DNA of 64,000 nucleotides from Flavobacteriales bacterium (GTDB taxonomy: Bacteria; Bacteroidota; Bacteroidia; Flavobacteriales_C; GCA-002722245), in the NCBI GenBank assembly GCA_023251075.1, contig JAHEZM010000007.1:62001-126000 (forward strand), written 5' to 3'. Position numbers and translations under genes: made by a program. How positions within the stretch are numbered: position 1 is the stretch's first letter; every line of letters starts with the position of its first letter. The notes below the pieces were generated by a model. That model saw only the letters and a list, made by a program, of their open reading frames with translations, ran no database searches and was not told the origin of the DNA. This document shows positions 35,518 to 43,161 of this stretch, piece by piece.

Positions 35518-38460
35518 CTACTTAATTAAAGCATCATAAAGCGCTTCTACTGTATGCAACGCGGTTTTACCTGTACCATCATGAATTTGATGACGGCAAC
35601 TGTGCCCCGGAGCAACAATTACTGTACCTTCATCTGCTTTTCTAACAGCAGGAAATAAAACCAACTCACCCACTTTCATCGATAAATCGTAATGTTCCTT
35701 TTCATAACCAAACGAACCTGCCATTCCACAACAACCTGATGCAATCATTTGTACTTTATAATTCTTTGGTAACGACAACATCCTTTTGGTGTGAGTCAAT
35801 GAAGATAAAGACTTTTGATGACAATGCCCATGCACTTTCAGCACTTTTTCCTCTGAAGAAAAACGATCAGAAGTAATTTTCCCTTTCTGAACTTCATTGG
35901 AAATAAACTCATCGATAAAGAACGTATTTTTAGAAATTTCTTTCGCTGCTTCCAAATCCTTTTCATCCACCAAATCCAAATATTCATCTCTAAAAGTAAG
36001 CACTGCCGATGGTTCTAATCCTACCATCGGTGTATTTTCAGTCACTACTCCTCTTAGCAATTTCACATTTTCATTGGCCAATACTTTTGCTTTATCTACC
36101 ATGCCTTTCGACAAGTATGTTCTTCCGCTAAAAGTATGTTTTGGAATTTCTACATCATAACCTAAATGAGTGAGTAGCAATACGGCTTTCTCAGCTTGTA
36201 CCACATCATAATAATTAGTGAACTCATCATTGAACAACAAAACTTTTCCTTGCGTTGGTTTCGTTTTTACGCCGAAATTATTTCCTTTATTTTTCCTGAA
36301 CCATTTCTCTACAGTATACTTATAAAGTTTAGGCATTGGCCGCTCTTGCGCCATACCCATTACCCCTTTAATGGCATTTGAAAAACCAGGAGCAGATAGG
36401 AAAAAATTGAATAAACCTGGCGCCATTGCTCCCATTGCATTCGTTTTCATTACATCACCAATCATACGTGAACGGAAAGGAACTCCATGCACTTTATAGT
36501 ATTGATAAGTCGCTTCTGCTTTCATTTTGGCAACGTCAACATTCGACGGACACTCAGATTTACAGCCTTTACAACTCAAACACAAATCCATTACTTCCTT
36601 CACTTCAGGAGCATCGAACTGATTCACCCTACCAGAATAAGTGATGGCTTCACGAAGAATATTGGCACGGGCACGCGTAGTATCTTTTTCGTTGCGCGTA
36701 GCCATATAACTTGGGCACATCGTTCCTCCCGACAATTCGGTTTTACGACAATCTGCAGAACCATTACACATTTCAGCTGCTTTCAACAAGCCTTCTGAAT
36801 ATCTGAAAATCGTATCTAATTTTGGATCTTTTTGACCAACTGTATAGCGCAAAAAAGTATTCATTGGAGGAGTATCCACAATTTTTCCGGGATTGAAAAT
36901 ATTTTGTGGATCCCAAGCTCTCTTCACCGACTTCACCAACTCGTAATTTTTTGCACCAATCATAAATTGAATGAACTCACCGCGTAACCTACCATCACCA
37001 TGTTCACCACTTAATGAACCTTTGTATTTTTTAACCAACGTAGCAATATCTTGTGCTACAGTTCTAAACATTTCATTCCCTTCTTTTGTTTTTAAATTCA
37101 AAATAGGACGCAAATGCAACTCCCCCGTTGCAGCATGCGCATAGTGCACGCAGTACAAACCACGCTCAGCCATTGTTTTATTGAATTCAGCAATGTATTC
37201 AGGTAAATCGTTTACATCAACAGCAGTATCTTCAATTACCGGAACTGCTTTAGCATCACCCGGAATATTAGACAATAAACCCAATCCGGCCTTACGCAAA
37301 GTGAGCGGTTTTTTGGTTTCTTCCCCTACCAAAACAGGGAAGTAATATCCATGTCCTGAAGCGCGCAAATCAGCTTCCATATCTTTCATTACTGCCATCA
37401 CCTCTTCCATCGTATCGCGATGCACCTCAATCATCATAATGGCTTTGGGTGTACCTTGTACCCAATCTCCATTTTTACTTTGTTCAATATTTTCGCGAAC
37501 ACAATCTACTACATAGTGGTCAATCAATTCTACCTGAGATGGCTTATATTTCAATGCCACTAGGTTTCCTCTTAGTGAAGAATCAATAGAATCGAAATGC
37601 GCACACATCATTGCCGAATGTTTCGATAGGGTTGGAGAACAGTTCAATTTAATCTCCGTCATGAAACACAAAGTTCCTTCAGAACCCGCAATCAACTTAC
37701 AAAAATTGAATTTCTCTCCACCAGCCTTAAATGGTTCTGCATCTTTCAGTAAATCGATAGCATAACCTGTATTTCTTCTGGTAACAGTAGCTTTCGGATA
37801 TTCTTTTTCAATCTCCGTACGATTCTCCGGATTGCTTAAAATATCTTTAATGTTTTGATAAATTTTTTGTTCTAGCGGACTTACCACATTCCTTCCAGCA
37901 CACTTATCGTCAAACTCCTTCAAAGTCATTTCTTTGAAAGTAGTTTCTTTACCATCACTCAATATCACTTTCACCTCCAGCAAGTGTTCACGCGTACTTC
38001 CGTATATTACAGAACGGGCACCACAAGAGTTGTTACCTACCATTCCGCCCACCATACAACGATTGCTGGTACTGGTTTCCGGACCGAAAAACAATCCGAA
38101 ATTAGCCAAATGTAAATTCAACTCATCACGAATAACCGATGGCTGAACACGCACCCAGTGCTCTTCTTTATTCACTTCTAAAATTTTAGTGAAATGCAAA
38201 GACACATCCACCACTATACCATTACCTACTACTTGTCCGGCTAAGGAAGTCCCCGCCGTTCTAGGAATCAACGATGTTTTTTCTTTCGAAGCAAAATCGA
38301 TTAATGTATGTAAATCTTTTTGAGTTTTTGGAAAAGCCACTGCCGTAGGCATTTCTCTATACGCCGATGCATCGGTGGCATAAAGCGTCCTCATAGTATG
38401 ATCGTAATGCAGAACTCCTTCGAGTTCATTTGCAAGCTGTTGTAATTTTTGTTTTTCCAT
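35518..38460 (-). CDS. YdiJ-like FAD-linked oxidoreductase with Fe-S and CCG domains
   Basis: 980 residues, a fusion of a flavin and an iron-sulfur half. The N-terminal FAD domain has PRTAGTSLAGQVVGNG and GGMVGNNSCGARSVIYGST; the C-terminal flavin part ends at GEHGDGRLRGEF. The 4Fe-4S region reads CLSCKGCKSECPSNVDV near residue 620, and the cysteine-rich CCG domain follows with GHCHQKSL and ASGCCGMAGSFGYE. Such proteins oxidise D-2-hydroxy acids (D-lactate, D-2-hydroxyglutarate); E. coli YdiJ of about 1018 residues is the closest design. Electrons probably go to the quinone pool, which fits the menaquinone genes elsewhere in the window. Substrate is inferred. Confidence 0.92.
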   Translation of the reverse strand: MEKQKLQQLANELEGVLHYDHTMRTLYATDASAYREMPTAVAFPKTQKDLHTLIDFASKEKTSLIPRTAGTSLAGQVVGNGIVVDVSLHFTKILEVNKEEHWVRVQPSVIRDELNLHLANFGLFFGPETSTSNRCMVGGMVGNNSCGARSVIYGSTREHLLEVKVILSDGKETTFKEMTLKEFDDKCAGRNVVSPLEQKIYQNIKDILSNPENRTEIEKEYPKATVTRRNTGYAIDLLKDAEPFKAGGEKFNFCKLIAGSEGTLCFMTEIKLNCSPTLSKHSAMMCAHFDSIDSSLRGNLVALKYKPSQVELIDHYVVDCVRENIEQSKNGDWVQGTPKAIMMIEVHRDTMEEVMAVMKDMEADLRASGHGYYFPVLVGEETKKPLTLRKAGLGLLSNIPGDAKAVPVIEDTAVDVNDLPEYIAEFNKTMAERGLYCVHYAHAATGELHLRPILNLKTKEGNEMFRTVAQDIATLVKKYKGSLSGEHGDGRLRGEFIQFMIGAKNYELVKSVKRAWDPQNIFNPGKIVDTPPMNTFLRYTVGQKDPKLDTIFRYSEGLLKAAEMCNGSADCRKTELSGGTMCPSYMATRNEKDTTRARANILREAITYSGRVNQFDAPEVKEVMDLCLSCKGCKSECPSNVDVAKMKAEATYQYYKVHGVPFRSRMIGDVMKTNAMGAMAPGLFNFFLSAPGFSNAIKGVMGMAQERPMPKLYKYTVEKWFRKNKGNNFGVKTKPTQGKVLLFNDEFTNYYDVVQAEKAVLLLTHLGYDVEIPKHTFSGRTYLSKGMVDKAKVLANENVKLLRGVVTENTPMVGLEPSAVLTFRDEYLDLVDEKDLEAAKEISKNTFFIDEFISNEVQKGKITSDRFSSEEKVLKVHGHCHQKSLSSLTHTKRMLSLPKNYKVQMIASGCCGMAGSFGYEKEHYDLSMKVGELVLFPAVRKADEGTVIVAPGHSCRHQIHDGTGKTALHTVEALYDALIK

Positions 38461-38622
38461 ACGCGTGTGCGAATTTACGGAAAGAGGAAATAATTTGCCG
38501 ATAAATCTCTACAACATTTATAAACAAAACGCTTCTTAAAAAAGAGAAAAAGTTAATAAAAGGAAAAAGGAATAATTATTGAAGAGGTAAAAAAACTGTA
38601 TTTTCACTTAATAATCAAGCTT

Positions 38623-39189
38623 ATGAAAAAGACAATCATTCTATCCCTCCTCACTATTATAGGGCTTTTCACGTTTTTGTCATCTAATGCCCAACAAGCC
38701 AAAACTCCCACCATTAAATGGATAAGCTTAAAAGAAGCTCTGGAATTAAACAAAACTGCACCAAAAAAAATAGCGATTGATTTATATACCGATTGGTGTG
38801 GATGGTGTAAAAGAATGGACGTTACAACTTTTGCTGATTCAGCAGTAGCAGCTTACATGAATCAAAATTTTTATGCCGTAAAATTCAATGCCGAAACAAG
38901 CGATACTGTTTTTTATAAAAATCAGATCTTAATCAATCAAGGTGTTGCATTCAACAAAAGAGCTACTCATGATTTTGCCTTACAAGTAGGTTCTGATAAT
39001 GGAAGAATGGGATTTCCAACCATTACTTATTTAGATGAAAACAGCAATAAAGCACAAGCAATTCCTGGCTATTTAACAGCCGATCAATATTTACTTTGTT
39101 TAAAATACATCAACGAAAACCATTATAAAACAAAGACTTTCGAAGAGTACTACAATGCAGAAATGACAAAGAAAGCAAATGGTCAGTAA
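38623..39189 (+). CDS. Exported thioredoxin-fold protein
   Basis: 188 residues. A signal peptide (about 1-23, ending SNAQQ) sends it to the periplasm. The thioredoxin-like core has the active site TDWCGWCKRMD (CGWC) near residue 65, with cis-Pro in GFPTITYLDE near 125. This places it with DUF255/thioredoxin_7 type disulfide reductases or chaperones for envelope proteins. It overlaps the DUF983 gene by 11 bases. Confidence 0.88.
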   Translation: MKKTIILSLLTIIGLFTFLSSNAQQAKTPTIKWISLKEALELNKTAPKKIAIDLYTDWCGWCKRMDVTTFADSAVAAYMNQNFYAVKFNAETSDTVFYKNQILINQGVAFNKRATHDFALQVGSDNGRMGFPTITYLDENSNKAQAIPGYLTADQYLLCLKYINENHYKTKTFEEYYNAEMTKKANGQ

Positions 39190-39547
39190 AGGAAGCGCGG
39201 CTTACAGTATTTTAAAATCTAAATGTCCACGATGCAATGAAGGCGATTACTTCATTGGAAAAAATCCTTACAGCTCCCTTGGGTTAAAAATGCACGAACG
39301 CTGTTCTCATTGCGATTTAAAATACGATATGGAACCTGGCTTTTATCTTGGTGCAATGTACATCAGCTATTTAATGGGAGTAGCTTTAACCTTACCTATT
39401 GTATTTATTTGTTTTTTATTGTTCGATGTAGAACTTTATGTCCTTTTAGTTTTAGGACTAGTAATATTGATAGCCATGATGCCTATCTCTTATCGACTGT
39501 CAAGAATAATTTGGATTAATTTCTTTGTGCATTACACACCTACGTAA
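39179..39547 (+). CDS. DUF983 family membrane protein
   Basis: 122 residues. Two Cys-x2-Cys pairs, CPRCNEGDYF (about 13-22) and CSHCDLKYD (about 42-50), form a zinc-ribbon-like head, followed by EPGFYLGAMYISYLMGVALT and a second helix (about 86-106). That is the DUF983 pattern. Function unknown; relatives in other phyla sit beside cytochrome oxidase genes. It overlaps the thioredoxin-like gene, and ends 2 bases before the converging helicase. Confidence 0.88.
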   Translation: MVSKGSAAYSILKSKCPRCNEGDYFIGKNPYSSLGLKMHERCSHCDLKYDMEPGFYLGAMYISYLMGVALTLPIVFICFLLFDVELYVLLVLGLVILIAMMPISYRLSRIIWINFFVHYTPT

Positions 39548-39549
39548 AA

Positions 39550-40881
39550 CTAACGTTTCTTCTTTTTATTTTTATCCTTGTCTTTATCCTTCTTTTTATT
39601 TTTCCAGGTAAAAGATCTATTGAATTTCTTGATATACTCTTGTCCTTTTTTCTCATGAAAAGCACCCTGAAAAGTGGGATCGTCTTTTTTGCGTAAATCA
39701 TCTAATTCACGGGCAATGTCTTTCATCTCAAATTCAATATCATCTCCCGGAAGAACTCCTTCTGGCATGGGATGCCGCGGAATATCCATTCTAATTCTCT
39801 TCTCTATTTTTTTGTAATGGTACAAATCAAGCTGATTAGCAAAACTAATGGCCACGCCTTTATTCATTGCTCTTCCTGTTCTACCTATGCGATGAACATA
39901 ATCATCGTAAATGATAGGTGCATCGAAATTAACAACATGCGTCACCATAGCTACATCAATTCCACGGGCGGTAATATCGGTACTTACTAAAATTCTAATA
40001 TTTCCTTCTTTAAAATCAGCGATGGAATTTAAGCGGGTATTCTGACCTTTATTCGCGTGTAAAACTCTTATTTCTCCAACGTCTCTGCGCTCTAAAAACC
40101 GATATACATTTTCGGCATTGGTTCTGGTTTTAACAAACACAATCACACGAGAAATATCTGTTTCATTTTTAAGCAGGAAAAGAAGTAAATTCAATTTCGT
40201 TTTGAAATTGCGTACTTCAAACAAACGTTGTTCTACTAAGCCTATAGGCGTAGCTTCCTGTTCTACTTCTACTCTTACCGGAAATTCTAGGAAATCACCT
40301 GCCATTTGCTCCACCTTAGGATGAAAAGTTGCAGAGAAAAGAAGTTTTTGTTTTTTTACGGGAATCACCTCCAAAATGCGATTGATTTGCGGACGAAAGC
40401 CCATATCCAGCATTTTATCAGCCTCATCAATCACCATCGTTTTTATTTGCTTCACCACTAAATCTCCTTTCAGGTAAATATCCATAAACCTTCCGGGAGT
40501 CGCCACCACCATATCTGCTCCTTTTTGAATCGCTTCAATTTGCGGTTTCATTCCCACTCCACCATACAAGGCCACCATTCGTAGATCTAAATTTTTCGCC
40601 AGTTGATTGAACTGATCTTCTACCTGAGCTGCCAGTTCACGTGTAGGAACCAAAATTAAAACACGAGGTTCACTACCCTGTGCATAACCTAACTTTTTTA
40701 GAAGAGGTAATAAATAAGCCGCGGTTTTTCCTGTTCCTGTGGGCGCAATACCTAACAAATCATTTCCACCACTGATTACCGGAATACACTTTTTTTGAAT
40801 AGGAGTAACTTCTGTATAGCCCAGCTCCTCTATCGCAGATAGAATTTGCTTATTAAAACTGTATTCTGAAAATCCGTTCAA
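39550..40881 (-). CDS. DEAD-box RNA helicase (RhlE-like), TTG start
   Basis: 443 residues. All motifs are in order: Q-motif (VTPIQKKCIPVI), Walker A (APTGTGKT), PTRELA, TPGRFMD, DEAD, SAT, and in domain 2 TDITARGIDV and HRIGRTGRA. The tail from about 420 is almost all Lys and Asp (KKDKDKDKNKKKKR), an RNA-binding extension. The start is TTG 40881, as no ATG is in frame nearby and the protein begins as expected (FSEYSFNKQILSAIEELGY). It probably works in ribosome assembly or mRNA decay. Divergent from the second helicase at 41002. Confidence 0.94.
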   Translation of the reverse strand: MNGFSEYSFNKQILSAIEELGYTEVTPIQKKCIPVISGGNDLLGIAPTGTGKTAAYLLPLLKKLGYAQGSEPRVLILVPTRELAAQVEDQFNQLAKNLDLRMVALYGGVGMKPQIEAIQKGADMVVATPGRFMDIYLKGDLVVKQIKTMVIDEADKMLDMGFRPQINRILEVIPVKKQKLLFSATFHPKVEQMAGDFLEFPVRVEVEQEATPIGLVEQRLFEVRNFKTKLNLLLFLLKNETDISRVIVFVKTRTNAENVYRFLERRDVGEIRVLHANKGQNTRLNSIADFKEGNIRILVSTDITARGIDVAMVTHVVNFDAPIIYDDYVHRIGRTGRAMNKGVAISFANQLDLYHYKKIEKRIRMDIPRHPMPEGVLPGDDIEFEMKDIARELDDLRKKDDPTFQGAFHEKKGQEYIKKFNRSFTWKNKKKDKDKDKNKKKKR

Positions 40882-40899
40882 CGCTTAAAGTTTGAGGCT

Positions 40900-40907
40900 C
40901 AAAGTTA
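40900..40907 (-). promoter_or_regulatory. Candidate -7 element for the minus-strand helicase
   Basis: TAACTTTG on the minus strand fits TAnnTTTG and lies 18 bases before the TTG start. There is no clear TTG at the -33 distance. Confidence 0.4.
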
Positions 40908-40946
40908 ACATATTAATTAAAGAAAAAATCTTAGTGGGTTTTACAG

Positions 40947-40980
40947 TTGCTGAGTTCTAATTTCTAAAAGACTATTTTTG
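40947..40980 (+). promoter_or_regulatory. Promoter of the plus-strand helicase
   Basis: TTG at 40947-40949 and TATTTTTG at 40973-40980 are 23 bases apart. The element sits 21 bases before ATG 41002, so an upstream TTG codon at 40978 cannot be the start. Confidence 0.5.
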
Positions 40981-41001
40981 CCTCTGGAAAAACATTTAGT
41001 C

Positions 41002-42351
41002 ATGAACACTTTTCAATCTTTCAATCTTTCGAAACAACTTAAATATGCACTAGATGATTTAGGTTTTACAAATCCCACACCTATTCAAGAAGAGGCATTT
41101 CCTGTGATTCTTTCAGGAAAAGATGTAGTGGGCATTGCACAAACCGGAACCGGAAAAACACTGGCTTACATGCTTCCGGTTTTGCAAGAGTTGAAATTCT
41201 CAGAACAGATGAGTCCGAGAGTTTTAATACTTGTCCCTACCCGCGAACTCGTTATTCAACTCGTTGAAAACATTAAAAGCTTATGCAAATACAAAAGCTT
41301 TAGAATACTTGGCGTATATGGCGGAACCAATATCAATACACAAGCAGCAGAAGTTATAAATGGTGTAGATATATTGGTAGCCACTCCGGGAAGATTATTT
41401 GATTTAGCGGTAAGCAGAGCCGTAAAATTAAAAACCATTAGCAAATTGGTGATTGATGAAGTAGATGTGATGTTGGATTTAGGATTTAGAGTTCAGCTTT
41501 CTAATATTTTCGATTTACTTCCTGAGCGCAGGCAAAATATTATGTTCTCTGCAACAATGACCGACGAAGTAAATAGTTTAATTCACGATTTCTTTTTATT
41601 GCCCGTTACCATTGCTATTGCCGCAAGCGGAGAGCCCTTAAAAAACATTGAACAAAGTTGCTATCAGGTAAGAAATTTCTACACCAAAATCAACCTCCTT
41701 GAATATTTATTGGCAAAGTCATCAGAATTCAAAAAAGTAATTGTTTTTGTTTCTACTAAAAAACTAGCCAGCGATGTATTTGAAAAAATGCAGGAATATT
41801 TATCGGGAGTGGGTGTAATACACGGAAATAAAGAGCAAAACTATAGAAACGAAATCATTCAGAAATTTGATGAAGGAACAATAAGAATTTTAATTGCCAC
41901 CGATGTGATAGCTCGCGGAATTGATTTAGATAATGTTTCTCATGTAATCAATTTTGATACTCCAAATTTTCCAGAAAATTATATTCACCGTATTGGTAGA
42001 ACAGGAAGAGCTAATCAAAATGGGAAATCAATTTTATTTTATACCGAAAAAGAGGAGGCCGATAAAATTGCAATTGAGGAAATGATGCACTATCAAATTC
42101 CGGAAATGCTTTTTCCGGATGAAGTAGAAGTAAACGAAAGGCTCACTATAGAAGAGCAAGAAAAAATTCCGGTGAAAAGAAATCGCAAAACCACCATCAA
42201 AGAGCATGGAAAAGGAATTCATGAGAAGAGTGAAAAAAACAGCAAGAAAGTAAACATGGGTTCAAACCTTAAAAGAAAATTAAAAAACAAACATAAAGGT
42301 CCGAGAACAAAAGGAGATAAAACTGCGAACTTGAAGAAAAAAGGTAAATAA
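41002..42351 (+). CDS. DEAD-box family RNA helicase with DEVD motif II
   Basis: 449 residues from ATG 41002; a longer reading with TTG 40978 would overlap the promoter. Motifs are Q (PTPIQEEAFPVIL), Walker A (AQTGTGKT), PTRELV, TPGRLFD, SAT, TDVIARGIDL and HRIGRTGRA. Motif II reads DEVD rather than DEAD, as read from the bases (VIDEVDVMLDLG). The C-terminus is strongly basic (MGSNLKRKLKNKHKGPRTKG...). ATP hydrolysis should be retained since D, E and final D are kept. RNA remodelling role inferred. Confidence 0.93.
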   Translation: MNTFQSFNLSKQLKYALDDLGFTNPTPIQEEAFPVILSGKDVVGIAQTGTGKTLAYMLPVLQELKFSEQMSPRVLILVPTRELVIQLVENIKSLCKYKSFRILGVYGGTNINTQAAEVINGVDILVATPGRLFDLAVSRAVKLKTISKLVIDEVDVMLDLGFRVQLSNIFDLLPERRQNIMFSATMTDEVNSLIHDFFLLPVTIAIAASGEPLKNIEQSCYQVRNFYTKINLLEYLLAKSSEFKKVIVFVSTKKLASDVFEKMQEYLSGVGVIHGNKEQNYRNEIIQKFDEGTIRILIATDVIARGIDLDNVSHVINFDTPNFPENYIHRIGRTGRANQNGKSILFYTEKEEADKIAIEEMMHYQIPEMLFPDEVEVNERLTIEEQEKIPVKRNRKTTIKEHGKGIHEKSEKNSKKVNMGSNLKRKLKNKHKGPRTKGDKTANLKKKGK

Positions 42352-42383
42352 TTTCATTTATATTTATTGCAAACAACTTCACT

Positions 42384-43100
42384 ATGAAACAATATCTTTT
42401 ACTCCTTTTATTATCCGCATTATTCATCAACCTATTGGCTGGTGACACTTATGCCGAATACAAAATGACACGTGGAGAAAACCAGATTTCCATTAGTAAA
42501 ATATATTTGAAAGATGGCAATCGAAGAACCGAAACCAACTTGCATACCGGAACAAAAGAATACACCACTACTACATTAAACTTAACAAGCAATCCCGACG
42601 TTTCTTTGGTATTTAATTCTCTTTCAAAAACCTATACTGAGGTTAAAAAAGAAAGCCCTAAAACCGACACCAATAACTACACCCTCACTGTTATAGGAAA
42701 TGAGAAAATAGGAACTTATAATTGTGAGCATGTACGTATGACCTCCAACAACAATTCATGGGATATGTGGCTCACCAAAGACATCGCTAACTTTGATTTC
42801 TCTCCGAACAATGATGCAGTAACTTCAAAAATGAAAACACTAATGAAAAGCAAAAGCATTGAAGGTTTTCCGGTGAAAATGGCTTTCTTAAAACCTGGTA
42901 CTACCATTGTTACGATGACCATGGAATTAATAAAATACGAAAGCACCACATTGGCTGATTCTCTATTTACTATTCCAGAAGGATATACCAAAAACACCGT
43001 TACTTTAGATCCTGAAAAAATGAAAACAATGGGCGATAAAGAGAAACTTGAATTGATCAAGAAGATGATGGAGCAAAACATGCCAAAGCCAACAGAATAA
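42384..43100 (+). CDS. Exported DUF4412 protein
   Basis: 238 residues with a signal peptide (about 1-20, YLLLLLLSALFINLLAG). The body resembles DUF4412: IYLKDGNRRTETN, a segment LTVIGNEKIGTYNCEHV and a DMWLTKDI stretch, which are typical in small periplasmic proteins of Bacteroidota. The Lys/Glu-rich C-terminus (KMKTMGDKEKLELIKKMMEQ) looks helical. Function unknown. It lies 32 bases after the helicase on the same strand. Confidence 0.8.
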   Translation: MKQYLLLLLLSALFINLLAGDTYAEYKMTRGENQISISKIYLKDGNRRTETNLHTGTKEYTTTTLNLTSNPDVSLVFNSLSKTYTEVKKESPKTDTNNYTLTVIGNEKIGTYNCEHVRMTSNNNSWDMWLTKDIANFDFSPNNDAVTSKMKTLMKSKSIEGFPVKMAFLKPGTTIVTMTMELIKYESTTLADSLFTIPEGYTKNTVTLDPEKMKTMGDKEKLELIKKMMEQNMPKPTE

Positions 43101-43128
43101 AAAAATCCCCTCAATTTCTTGAGAGGAT
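43099..43128 (-). terminator. Terminator of the glycine-rich T9SS gene
   Basis: Read on the minus strand, ATCCTCTCAA and TTGAGGGGAT form a stem around GAAA, followed by seven Ts. The same 30 bases recur at 52012-52041 after tRNA-His. Confidence 0.8.
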
Positions 43129-43161
43129 ATTGGAAATCAAAAACACACATAAAACCGAATA

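Noticed and set aside
40978-41001. TTG start for the plus-strand helicase
   Set aside because: It overlaps the TATTTTTG promoter element; ATG 41002 gives the family N-terminus.
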